A stretch of DNA of 43,996 bases from Bacteroidaceae bacterium. Its GTDB lineage: Bacteria; Bacteroidota; Bacteroidia; Bacteroidales; Bacteroidaceae. Of this stretch, positions 27,051 through 36,069 are shown piece by piece. The DNA is taken from the NCBI GenBank assembly GCA_024683455.1, contig JAIKYE010000097.1:1-43996 (forward strand), written 5' to 3'. Position numbers and translations under genes: made by a program. Within the stretch, counting starts at the first letter, position 1. Each line of letters starts with the position of its first letter. The notes under the pieces are model-generated. The model saw only the letters and a list, made by a program, of their open reading frames with translations, was not told the origin of the DNA and did no database searches.

Positions 27051-30000
27051 ATGAAGAAAAAAAGAATGCTACTATGTTTGCTTAGCGCAGGCATGATGTG
27101 GATGCCAATGAAGTCCATTGCTGCCACTACAACAAGTAGTGCAGAGATGACACAGGCAGCTCCTGATGAAGACCAAGTCTTCACAGGCTCCGTGGAGGAT
27201 GCCCTCGGCCCACTTATTGGAGCTACTGTAAAAATTGCAGGATCAGCCAATGGTACTCTAACAGATATGGATGGCAAGTTCCAAATTAAATGCAAACTTG
27301 GTACTTTGCTTCAGATAAGCTACATAGGCTACACCACTAAGACTGTGAAAGCTCAACAGGGAATGAAGATTTCCCTTGAAGAGGATAGAACAGATCTAAG
27401 CGAGGTGGTTGTTACAGCTCTTGGCATTAAACGCGACCGCAAGGCACTGGGCTATGGTGTATCTGAAATAAAAGGAGAGGAACTGACCAAGGCCAAGGAA
27501 ACCAACGTTATCAACTCTCTGGCTGGTAAAGTTGCCGGACTTATTGTTCAGAATACAGCTGGTGGCAATTCCGGTTCTACACGTGTATTGCTACGTGGTA
27601 ACACTGATATCAGCGGAGACAACCAGCCACTCTACGTTATTGATGGTGTACCTTTGGACAACACAAACTTTGCCAGCGCAGGAACCTATGGTGGATATGA
27701 CTTAGGTGACGGAATTTCTGCCATAAACCCTGATGATATTGAAAACATGACTGTTCTCAAAGGTCCTGCCGCTTCTGCCCTTTATGGTAGCCGTGCCTCA
27801 CACGGTGTCATTCTCATCACCACGAAGAAGGCTGACAAAGAGAAAGTTTCCGTAGAGTACAATGGTTCTCTTACCTTTGACACACAGTTGGCTAAGTGGG
27901 ACAACATTCAACAGGTTTACGGTATGGGGTACGGCGGCCAGGCTGTCCTTGATGCAGCTTCCGGTACTAACAATAGCTGGGGAGCGAAGGCCGACGACCG
28001 TATGGTAGAATATTTTGATGGTGTACAACGTCCATTCCAGATGTACCCTAACAACACCTCAGAATTCTTCCGCACAGGTATTACTGCACAGAATACAGCT
28101 ATCCTCTCTGCCAATCATGGCAAGAGTGGTGTACGCTTCTCTGTTACTGACATGCGCAACAAGGATATACTGCCCAACAGTCACATGAGCAGAGATAATT
28201 TCAACCTACGTGTTAACACTTCTGCAGGTCCCGTCGATTTCGACTTCACAGCAAATTATACACGTGAAGATGTAAAGAACCGACCTGCACAGAGCGATTC
28301 TCAAAGTAACATTGGCAAAAACCTAATGACACTGGCAGGAACCTACAATCAGGCTTGGCTGAAACACTACCAGAATGCAGACGGCACTTATGCCAACTGG
28401 AACGGAAACGACCAGTACAATAAGAACCCATATTGGGAACTCTACAAGAATAATAATGAGAGTGCAAAAGATGTGTTCCGCTTCACAGCCAAAGCCATTT
28501 GGAATATTGATACGCATTTGAAGTTGCAGGGTACCATTGGTACAGATATCAATCACATGAATTTCGAGGACTACATTGCCCCCACCACACCTGGTTATGC
28601 TGCCGGTCAGCTACAGAAGATGAACTTCAATAACCGCACACTTAATGCAGAACTCTTGGCACTCTACAACAATCAGTGGGGAGACTTCGACCTGAACGCC
28701 ACCTTGGGCGGCAATATCTATAAGGTGAACAACAAAAGCAACATCCTGACTGGTATGAACCAGCAGATGGATGATGTGACTGCAATCATGAACTACGAGG
28801 AGCAGAGTATTCAGGAGAATAGCTACCAGAAGCAGATAAACTCACTCTTTGGTAGCGCCAGCGTAGGTTTCCGTCATACATACTACATCGAGGGAACCGT
28901 ACGTGGCGACAAATCTTCTACTCTACCCTCTGGCAATAACATATATGTTTATCCTTCTGTTTCCGGTAGTGTAGTATTTTCAGAATTCCTTAAGAACAAA
29001 AATATTATCAGCTACGGTAAGATTCGCGGCTCATGGGCTAAGGTAGGTAGTGATACCGACCCATACCAGTTGGCACTTAACTATACTACAGGTAAGTACA
29101 ACTATCCAGGCTATACCATAGGTATGATTAACAACTCAACTCAGCCAAATAGGGAGCTGAAGCCTACCATGACAAACTCCTTCGAAGTAGGTTTAGAGAT
29201 GAAGTTCTTCAACGGTCGTATGGGACTGGATTTTACTTACTACAACCAAACGTCTAAAGATCAGATTCTTGGTTTGGCAGCTTCTTCTGCTTCAAGCTAT
29301 GATTATCGTATGGTTAATGCTGGTAAGATTAAGAACGAGGGTATCGAAATTGCCCTAAATGGTCGTATCTTGCAGAAGAAGGACTTTGCTTGGGATGCAG
29401 GAATTAATTTCTCCAAGAACAGTAACAAGATTCTTGAACTGGTAGGAGATATGGACTTCATGCAGATTGAGAAAGCACGTTGGTGTAATGTAGAGGTAGG
29501 TGCTCAGATTGGAGAGAACTATGGTGCTATTGTAGGTCCCGACTTCGTTCGCAACGAAGCAGGAGAGGTTGTCATCAATGCTCAAACAGGTCTGCCAGAG
29601 GCTGATAACAAGGTCCGTACTTTAGGTAATGCATCATGGGATTGGACTGGCGGTTTCTATCATACACTTACTTATAAGAACTTCCGCCTTTCTGCAGGAT
29701 TTGACGTCAAAGTGGGTGCAGACCTCTTCTCTATGTCTATGCGCTCAGCATACCTGACAGGTAAGGCTATAGAGACATTAGAGGGACGCGAAGAGTGGTA
29801 CCGTTCAGAAGAAAAGCGTATGGCTGCCGGTATGACAGATGACCAGTGGCGTGAAGCAGGTATGGCCGAAGGTTTCATTGTTCCTGGTGTCATCAAGAAT
29901 GATGACGGAAGCTATCGTCCCAACGATATACCTATCAACCCCGAGAACTACTGGAAATTAGCGGCAGACTATTCACCCCGCTCATTTATTTACGACAACT

Positions 30001-30233
30001 CGTACATCAAATGTCGCGAGATTACCTTTGGCTACACCTTCCCCGAGAAGATGTTAGGCAAAAAGATTAAGGCACTTAGCGTATCATTTGTTGCACGTAA
30101 TCCCTTTATTGTCTGGAAGAACATTCCTAACATCGACCCCGATTCGGGCTACAATACCTCTGGTATGGGACTCGAGTACGGCTCACTGCCCTCACGCCGC
30201 AGTTTTGGTCTGAATGTCAACATGAAGTTCTAA
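27051..30233 (+). CDS. SusC-like TonB-dependent outer-membrane transporter (first locus)
   Basis: 1060 residues. A signal peptide (about residues 1-24) is followed by an N-terminal carboxypeptidase-regulatory-like domain (GPLIGATVKIAGSANGTLTD), the plug domain (VVVTALGIKRDRKALGYG, PLYVIDGVPLDN, INPDDIENMTVLKGPAASALYGSR) and a large beta-barrel ending SFGLNVNMKF. It imports oligosaccharides captured by the downstream SusD, driven by TonB. It lies 46 bp after GH5. The placement of enzymes before susC is less usual than susC-first order, but all genes are co-oriented. Confidence 0.95.
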   Translation: MKKKRMLLCLLSAGMMWMPMKSIAATTTSSAEMTQAAPDEDQVFTGSVEDALGPLIGATVKIAGSANGTLTDMDGKFQIKCKLGTLLQISYIGYTTKTVKAQQGMKISLEEDRTDLSEVVVTALGIKRDRKALGYGVSEIKGEELTKAKETNVINSLAGKVAGLIVQNTAGGNSGSTRVLLRGNTDISGDNQPLYVIDGVPLDNTNFASAGTYGGYDLGDGISAINPDDIENMTVLKGPAASALYGSRASHGVILITTKKADKEKVSVEYNGSLTFDTQLAKWDNIQQVYGMGYGGQAVLDAASGTNNSWGAKADDRMVEYFDGVQRPFQMYPNNTSEFFRTGITAQNTAILSANHGKSGVRFSVTDMRNKDILPNSHMSRDNFNLRVNTSAGPVDFDFTANYTREDVKNRPAQSDSQSNIGKNLMTLAGTYNQAWLKHYQNADGTYANWNGNDQYNKNPYWELYKNNNESAKDVFRFTAKAIWNIDTHLKLQGTIGTDINHMNFEDYIAPTTPGYAAGQLQKMNFNNRTLNAELLALYNNQWGDFDLNATLGGNIYKVNNKSNILTGMNQQMDDVTAIMNYEEQSIQENSYQKQINSLFGSASVGFRHTYYIEGTVRGDKSSTLPSGNNIYVYPSVSGSVVFSEFLKNKNIISYGKIRGSWAKVGSDTDPYQLALNYTTGKYNYPGYTIGMINNSTQPNRELKPTMTNSFEVGLEMKFFNGRMGLDFTYYNQTSKDQILGLAASSASSYDYRMVNAGKIKNEGIEIALNGRILQKKDFAWDAGINFSKNSNKILELVGDMDFMQIEKARWCNVEVGAQIGENYGAIVGPDFVRNEAGEVVINAQTGLPEADNKVRTLGNASWDWTGGFYHTLTYKNFRLSAGFDVKVGADLFSMSMRSAYLTGKAIETLEGREEWYRSEEKRMAAGMTDDQWREAGMAEGFIVPGVIKNDDGSYRPNDIPINPENYWKLAADYSPRSFIYDNSYIKCREITFGYTFPEKMLGKKIKALSVSFVARNPFIVWKNIPNIDPDSGYNTSGMGLEYGSLPSRRSFGLNVNMKF

Positions 30234-30254
30234 TAAAACATAAATGTATTGATT

Positions 30255-32036
30255 ATGAAACGAATAAAATATCATATGAGTAAAAGAGGCATGATGGCAA
30301 TGAAGTGGCTCTGCGCAACATTCTTCATCCTTCATTCTTCATTCTTCATTTCCTCTTGCAGCGATAGCTACATGGAAGACATGAATACAGATAAGACCAA
30401 GGCTTCCAAAATCGACCCTAATACGCAGTTGACCACAGCTCTGCTACAGACCTATGGAGATTTTGATATCATGGATACCTATCGCAACTATATCACTGGC
30501 TTCACACAACATTTTGCCGGTGCATGGAATGTTACCAACTTCGCCGGAAGCAATAACTACGACGGAACAATAGAAACACTCTGGAATAAGTTTTATACCG
30601 TAGGTATCAAGAATCTGGTTGATGGTATTAACAACTCGGCAGAGTTGCCTAATATAAACGCAGCCTTACGCATACAAAAAGTATATATGCTTTCCATCCT
30701 GACAGATGCCTATGGTGACATCCCCTGTTCTGAGGCTGGTATGGGGTATATCAAGGGAATTTCTACCCCCAAATATGACACTCAGGAGGAGATTTACAAC
30801 TATTTCTTTGACGAACTGGCAGCCTGTGTTGCACAGTTAGGAACAGGTAAAGACCATATCAGCGGTGATGTTACCAGTTTGGATGGTGACATTCTGGGAT
30901 GGAAAAAGTTTGCCAATTCCCTGCGTATGCGTTATGCCATGCGAATTTCTGCTGTTGATTCAACTAAAGCTCAAAAGGAGTTCGAGAAGGCACTTGCTGC
31001 TGACGGTGGCTACATTCAAGATACGAAATATGATACTTACGTTAAGTATCTGGATGTTCCCTTCACCCTCTATGACGGCGCCAAAGAACTGGATTTCCGT
31101 GCCAACGCCTTGGGTGAGACATTGTACGGACAGGCTACAGATTCACCCAGCATGATTTGTGCAACCTTCTTTAATATGATGAAAAAAATGCAAGACCCAC
31201 GTCTGTACCGCATTTGCCGTCATTATAATAATGCAAAGCGTAGTCAAGTTAAACCAGACGAAGAGTGGAACATTGATGTTACAAACGAGTTTCTGGCCTA
31301 TCTGCAGAGAACCAACAGGGAGGAAGTTCCCTGTGGTGTTGGAGATGCTTGGTATGTACCCTGGCTCAATGATATACCTACGGCAGCAGATCTGCCCACC
31401 TTGGAAAGAATACAGGAACAATACCCCGACGGAGGATTCTTCAAGAACAATAACGATTACCGTATGGCCCGTCCTTGGCTATCTATTCAGTTTGAAAAGC
31501 CCAACTGCCCCGGTTACCTTATCTCATCTGCCGAAGTTAAATTCCTAATGGCAGAGGCTAAAAGTAAAGGATGGACAGTAACTGGCGACATGCTGACACT
31601 CTATGAGGATGGTATCCGTGATGCCATGCAGATGCTTAACACCCATTACTTAAGTGACGACTTGAAGATTTCCGATGCCGAGATAGAGACCTACATAACT
31701 GGCATCGCCAACTCAGGAGCATTAAACGACAATGCCTGTGAGGCCATCAACACTCAGGCTTGGATTCTACACCTGATGAACCCATCTGAAGCTTGGGCCA
31801 ACCTACGTCGCAGCGATTATCCAGTATTGGTGGATCGTGCAAAGAAGGAAAAACATGCAGGACAGTTCCCCTACCCGGATAAGCTTGGTCTTTCTACCCC
31901 AGACCGCCTGTACTATCCTACTTCAGAGCAAAAATACAACACAGCTAATTATCAGGAAGCTATTGACCGTATGGATGGAGAAGAAAATTGGCATAAGCTT
32001 GTCTGGTGGGATGTTAAACATGGAAATTTCGAATAA
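30255..32036 (+). CDS. SusD-like surface glycan-binding lipoprotein (first locus)
   Basis: 593 residues from ATG at 30255; several later Met codons (up to MKWLCATFF) could also start it. The lipoprotein signal ends FFISSCSDSYM, with the acylated Cys in SSC. The mature part starts MNTDKTKASKIDPNTQL and has the helical SusD features (YRNYITGFTQ, LSILTDAYGDIPCSEAG, FLMAEAKSKGW, NTQAWILHLMNPSEAWANLRRSDYP), close to the SusD/RagB-like subfamily 2. It forms the lid of the SusC channel. The hydrophobic stretch of its signal peptide is encoded by a tandem heptamer repeat. It is 21 bp after susC. Confidence 0.93.
   Translation: MKRIKYHMSKRGMMAMKWLCATFFILHSSFFISSCSDSYMEDMNTDKTKASKIDPNTQLTTALLQTYGDFDIMDTYRNYITGFTQHFAGAWNVTNFAGSNNYDGTIETLWNKFYTVGIKNLVDGINNSAELPNINAALRIQKVYMLSILTDAYGDIPCSEAGMGYIKGISTPKYDTQEEIYNYFFDELAACVAQLGTGKDHISGDVTSLDGDILGWKKFANSLRMRYAMRISAVDSTKAQKEFEKALAADGGYIQDTKYDTYVKYLDVPFTLYDGAKELDFRANALGETLYGQATDSPSMICATFFNMMKKMQDPRLYRICRHYNNAKRSQVKPDEEWNIDVTNEFLAYLQRTNREEVPCGVGDAWYVPWLNDIPTAADLPTLERIQEQYPDGGFFKNNNDYRMARPWLSIQFEKPNCPGYLISSAEVKFLMAEAKSKGWTVTGDMLTLYEDGIRDAMQMLNTHYLSDDLKISDAEIETYITGIANSGALNDNACEAINTQAWILHLMNPSEAWANLRRSDYPVLVDRAKKEKHAGQFPYPDKLGLSTPDRLYYPTSEQKYNTANYQEAIDRMDGEENWHKLVWWDVKHGNFE
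30320..30350 (+). repeat. Tandem heptamer ATTCTTC x4 encoding a signal-peptide core
   Basis: Four 7-bp units (ATTCTTC, ATCCTTC, ATTCTTC, ATTCTTC) plus ATT encode FFILHSSFFI, a period of seven residues per three units. It provides the hydrophobic core of the SusD lipoprotein signal. Because 7 is not a multiple of 3, gain or loss of one unit would shift the frame. Confidence 0.85.
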
Positions 32037-32060
32037 TTCACCCATAAAAGATATATCATT

Positions 32061-33407
32061 ATGAAAACAATCATCAATCATATAAAAAGCCTTACGCTTT
32101 CCATTCTGATGGTAATTCCGTTAGGTGCAGTACTCTGCAGTTGCTCTGACGAGCCCTTCTTCTCTGCCACAGAAGATGACTACCCCGTCATTCTAAATAC
32201 CAATCTGCAGGAGTCATGGGAAGGGCAGCCTCCTGTTCTCAAGACAATCCCTCGTTCAGAGAACTTTACCTTTAATGTTACCGTTACACCCGCCCACTAT
32301 ACCACCGTTACATGGCTTATAGACGGTGTTCAGGTGGCCGAGGGCACATCCATTGACATTTCGCTTTTGGCTGGCGAGTATAACCTTAGGATTCTGGCTA
32401 CTACAACCAAGGGACAACAAACCTATCGTGACAGACGCATCGTTGTCACACCTCTTGACGATGACCCTGTTGTGGGCAATGATATCCATGAACGTTTAGT
32501 TAAGCAGGGTACACAGGCACAGCTCTCAGGTCAAAACCTGTCACAGGTTACTAAGGTGCTCATCAATGGGCAGGACGTGAATGCCGTTTACGATGCATCA
32601 TCTGGCAGCTTCTCTTATACGGTTCCTGATATGCCTGACGGAATATATTACCTTACATTGCAGGATGAGACAGGTTTTGAATACGGAGGTGGCAAGATAG
32701 AGCTTAATCAAGATCCTGTATATCCTGTAGAAGGTGGCGAGCAAACAGTATGGGAAGGTTCATTTGATGTCACATGGGGCACTCCGTTCAATGAGCTGCA
32801 AAACACCATGATCAACATGATTGAGCCTGGAGATATTCTGCGAGTATATGTCACAGGGCAAGGTCAGGGCTGTGCAGCATCAGCATGGTGGAGAAACATT
32901 GTTACAGGATACTCTGATGACGATGAGGGACGCGGTGACACACCCATCAGCGGAGATATGGTATTAGAATATACTATTAACGAGCTTTCTATCCAGTTGC
33001 TACAGGAACAAGAAGGTTTCTATATGGTAGGTGACGGATATACCGTCAAAAAGATTACGGTGGAGAAACCCATGGAGACCACCCTTTGGGAAGGTTCGTT
33101 TGATGTCACATGGGGCACCCCATTCAATGGTTTACAGGCCGAACTTATCAATCTGGTAAAGGCTGGTGGAATCCTCCGTCTGTATGTTACAGGTCAAGGC
33201 CAGGGCTGCGCTGCAACGGCTTGGTGGAGAAACATCGTTACAGGATATTCTGACGATGACGAGGGACGCGGTGATACACCTATCAGCGGAGATATGGTAC
33301 TCGAGTACACACTCACGGATCTCTCCATCCAGTTGCTACAGGAACAAGAAGGATTCTATGCTGTAGGAGACGGATATACCTTAAAGAAGATTACATTCGA
33401 AAACTAA
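32061..33407 (+). CDS. SusE-position surface lipoprotein with duplicated C-terminal domain
   Basis: 448 residues. A lipoprotein signal ends AVLCSCSDEP. A PKD-like region (about residues 35-130: FNVTVTPAHYTTVTWLIDGVQVAEG) is followed by an IPT/TIG-like domain (about 140-215: LSGQNLSQVTKVLINGQDV). Two nearly identical domains of 112 and about 107 residues follow (230-341 and 342-448), each starting LWEGSFDVTWGTPF or close to it. The architecture fits a surface glycan-binding protein, and the paired domains are probably carbohydrate-binding modules. I do not recognise a named family for them. The protein is 24 bp after susD and is the last gene before a strong terminator. Confidence 0.85.
   Translation: MKTIINHIKSLTLSILMVIPLGAVLCSCSDEPFFSATEDDYPVILNTNLQESWEGQPPVLKTIPRSENFTFNVTVTPAHYTTVTWLIDGVQVAEGTSIDISLLAGEYNLRILATTTKGQQTYRDRRIVVTPLDDDPVVGNDIHERLVKQGTQAQLSGQNLSQVTKVLINGQDVNAVYDASSGSFSYTVPDMPDGIYYLTLQDETGFEYGGGKIELNQDPVYPVEGGEQTVWEGSFDVTWGTPFNELQNTMINMIEPGDILRVYVTGQGQGCAASAWWRNIVTGYSDDDEGRGDTPISGDMVLEYTINELSIQLLQEQEGFYMVGDGYTVKKITVEKPMETTLWEGSFDVTWGTPFNGLQAELINLVKAGGILRLYVTGQGQGCAATAWWRNIVTGYSDDDEGRGDTPISGDMVLEYTLTDLSIQLLQEQEGFYAVGDGYTLKKITFEN
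32748..33404 (+). repeat. Tandem 336-bp domain duplication
   Basis: The second copy begins 336 bp (112 codons) after the first. In the most conserved stretch, about 32 residues around AWWRNIVTGYSDDDEGRGDT are identical, while about 15 codons differ only at synonymous positions. This points to protein-level selection after an older duplication. Confidence 0.92.
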
Positions 33408-33466
33408 ATACCATTATATATATAATCGAGAAAGAAAAAAAAATCTTTCCTTAACCTGAAATCGAC

Positions 33467-33513
33467 AGGGGGGAGCAATAACCGGATTTGGTTATGCTCC
33501 CCCCCCTATTTTT
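33467..33513. terminator. Terminator between convergent lipoprotein and M6 protease genes
   Basis: GGGGGAGCAATAACC pairs with GGTTATGCTCCCCC around GGATTT with one bulged base. TATTTTT follows on the plus strand and a T-rich stretch follows on the minus strand, so it may act in both directions. Confidence 0.85.
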
Positions 33514-33519
33514 GGAGAT

Positions 33520-35979
33520 TCAATTCACAACAACTTTTTTTCTGTTGATTATATATATACCCTTAGGTTTTTGAGAATTCACCTTGCGGCCAGAAAGGTC
33601 GTAAATATCTTCATTATTCTCTATCGTCTTTTCCCTTTTTACAGTATTGATACCATCAATAACCTCTTCGGGGAATTCAAAGGTATTTTCCTGGCTCCAC
33701 AGAGAGAAAGTATTATCCTCCCCTAACGCACGGACACGATATATATATCGCTTGTCAGCATCAACACCTCTAAAGGTGTAGCTGTTAGTTTCCGTGATGT
33801 AACTAACGGTTTCCGAGGCAGCTTTTCTCTTCACGGAAGAACGATTGAGCCCCAATTGTTCCTCCGTCCAGATGCCATCATAGATAGCCAGATAGTTCAG
33901 ATACATCTGAGTTGCAGGAGTGATGGTTAACCAAAACAGTTCCTTGGATACATCTTTATAATGAAGAACAATCTTTTCATTGCCCTTTATCTCGAAATTT
34001 ATATTCTTACGGAGAGCATTTGATATAAGGTCTCCGTAATTAGCATAGGAAACTTCTGCCGTACCTTTTACAGTCTGTCCGTCTTTTACCACATCTGCTC
34101 CTAAGACAATGGTAATGTCATTTGATTCAGGCACATCCCATCTAGGAGTCTTAACAAAACCAGAGACTGTTGACGTACCAATCTTCAGCAACTTAGGTGA
34201 AGTATATAGTCTTGAACCACTCCACGAACCTTTTAGCCCATAATCATTTAATTTGGAACTAATATCTGTAAATCCAGTTGTCTTACTATAGCACTTACTG
34301 AAGGTCTCTTCACGTACCAAAGCAAGCTCAGGCTTCTTCGGAGCCTTATTCTTTGTAAACATTTCCACCTCGTAACCAGTAGCTCCTGCAACAGAAGGCC
34401 AACTGATAGTAAAACCTCCATCAACAACACAGGCTTCATTGGGTGCGGGTACATCCAGTTCCGGTCGGCAAGCCACAAAAGATACAGTATTGTTCTGTAC
34501 ATCCTCTGTGATGTTGTCAATGGGCTTACTCATCAATTTCTGTCCATCTTTATTTACATTATATAATGTAGCCGCAGGAGTGGTATAGTTGGTCAGCATG
34601 GTGTTGTTAGTGATACCAGGCCAAGGATCACCTGCAAGGCTTTTTTCACTATTGGCATATGTATTGTCAGCCGGAATAATCGTCATGCGCTGATGGTTAG
34701 CTATTGTATTCAGATTGTTTTCGTACCATGCAAGCTCACTATAATCAACATGCAGAATAAGGAGTCCGTGACCATCTAATCCTGCATCAAAACCCACAGG
34801 TTGACGGTTCTCCAACAGATAATACTCGTTCTTATTTTTCTCATTGTAAAGGATGTACGCTTCTGGTGTTGTTGTCAGCGGCTGCATATCCTTAATGCGT
34901 GTCATGCTGTTCAGTTCCACAGGTTCCAGCCATCCGGCAAACCAACGTTCATAACTGGTATAACCTGCCGGCATCCGTGATTTTTCATTATAGCTTCCAG
35001 AATCCATTAAATCCCAATACGACATACCAAAGTTGCTGCCTTCTTCTGACGTATCATACATATCAGGCAATCCTAAGCAATGTGAGAATTCATGACAAGC
35101 AGTTCCAATACCATCCATATCAGAGCCTGTATTCCCGTTTAACTCTGAAGAACAGGCATATGTATCAATCGTCACACCATTATACATACGTTCAGCTTTC
35201 TCATATCTCAAACAAGACTCATGCGGCCAGATAGTATTCTCATCAGCATTCTGCGATTGAGCATATCCAGCATAGACAATAAACACTTGGTCCACCTCAC
35301 CGTCATTGTTCCAGTCATAGTTACAGAAATCAACATCCTTTGAGGCAGCATCCACAGCCTCAGCCGCCATCTGAATAGGATGTATATCAGACCGGACTAC
35401 TCCATTAGGGTCTTTATAGGGAGCTCCATAATATGCCATATTTCTGGATGTTGTGTAAGGACCTACTACATCAAAGTCTATCTTTAGCTTTCCATAGCTC
35501 TGTGCAATGAAATAGTAACGTACAGAACCTCCCATACCACTATCGTGATATCCTTCCTCATTAAAAAAACGCTGATAGGTCTGCTGCACATCAGGCGTGA
35601 CAAACTTCATATCAGGATATTGCAACAGAATTACCAATCCACGCACATTACCGGAAGTTACAGAAGAGGATTCACCTATAGATTGTGCTCCTCTCCGTCC
35701 ATATCTTCTCTTTGCTTTCTCTGTATGTTGTCTTCTAAGGGTTGTCCATGTAGTTGTCACTTCATCTTTCGTCAACATCTTTATCTGACCGTCCAAGAGC
35801 TGGCATGGATTTCCCTCTTCATCCGTATAGTAAGAAAAAAATTCGTCACCACGCAGTGTCAGCTCAATAATAGAGCCGTCCTTGAGGGTGAACTTCTTCT
35901 TAGTCCTAAGGGCTGGGACAGCCTGTAATGTCAATACAGACAGAATAGAAATAATGGTAAGTATGAGCTTTTTTCTCAT
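33520..35979 (-). CDS. Secreted M6-family metalloprotease
   Basis: 819 residues. A signal peptide (about 1-20) and a short propeptide lead to an M6-like catalytic domain with the zinc motif HEFSHCLGLPDMYD (His296, Glu297, His300). Supporting motifs are GSVRYYFIAQSYGKL, YDWNNDGEVDQVFIVYAGYAQ and SYWDLMDSGSY. A fibronectin-like region (FTISWPSVAGATGYEVEM) and a further sandwich domain follow. It ends with the Prevotella-type tail IYDLSGRKVNSQKPKGIYII, similar to type IX secretion tails, although such tails also occur where export is unproven. The gene lies 90 bp downstream of a lipoprotein in a SusCD locus and may supply peptides to it. Confidence 0.92.
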   Translation of the reverse strand: MRKKLILTIISILSVLTLQAVPALRTKKKFTLKDGSIIELTLRGDEFFSYYTDEEGNPCQLLDGQIKMLTKDEVTTTWTTLRRQHTEKAKRRYGRRGAQSIGESSSVTSGNVRGLVILLQYPDMKFVTPDVQQTYQRFFNEEGYHDSGMGGSVRYYFIAQSYGKLKIDFDVVGPYTTSRNMAYYGAPYKDPNGVVRSDIHPIQMAAEAVDAASKDVDFCNYDWNNDGEVDQVFIVYAGYAQSQNADENTIWPHESCLRYEKAERMYNGVTIDTYACSSELNGNTGSDMDGIGTACHEFSHCLGLPDMYDTSEEGSNFGMSYWDLMDSGSYNEKSRMPAGYTSYERWFAGWLEPVELNSMTRIKDMQPLTTTPEAYILYNEKNKNEYYLLENRQPVGFDAGLDGHGLLILHVDYSELAWYENNLNTIANHQRMTIIPADNTYANSEKSLAGDPWPGITNNTMLTNYTTPAATLYNVNKDGQKLMSKPIDNITEDVQNNTVSFVACRPELDVPAPNEACVVDGGFTISWPSVAGATGYEVEMFTKNKAPKKPELALVREETFSKCYSKTTGFTDISSKLNDYGLKGSWSGSRLYTSPKLLKIGTSTVSGFVKTPRWDVPESNDITIVLGADVVKDGQTVKGTAEVSYANYGDLISNALRKNINFEIKGNEKIVLHYKDVSKELFWLTITPATQMYLNYLAIYDGIWTEEQLGLNRSSVKRKAASETVSYITETNSYTFRGVDADKRYIYRVRALGEDNTFSLWSQENTFEFPEEVIDGINTVKREKTIENNEDIYDLSGRKVNSQKPKGIYIINRKKVVVN

Positions 35980-36003
35980 ATTCTTTTATACTTTTTAAGA
36001 CAA

Positions 36004-36052
36004 ATCAGGAGAGGCATTGGCATACACAAGTGTACCCCTTGCCCCTCCTGAT
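36004..36052 (-). terminator. Hairpin between the lipoprotein and M6 protease genes
   Basis: An outer 12-bp stem (ATCAGGAGAGGC with GCCCCTCCTGAT, one wobble) encloses an inner TACAC-AA-GTGTA stem. It lies in the 90-bp gap. The following minus-strand bases TTTGTCTT are only moderately T-rich, so it may be a partial terminator or processing site. Confidence 0.6.
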
Positions 36053-36069
36053 AAGGTTGTCAACTATGT

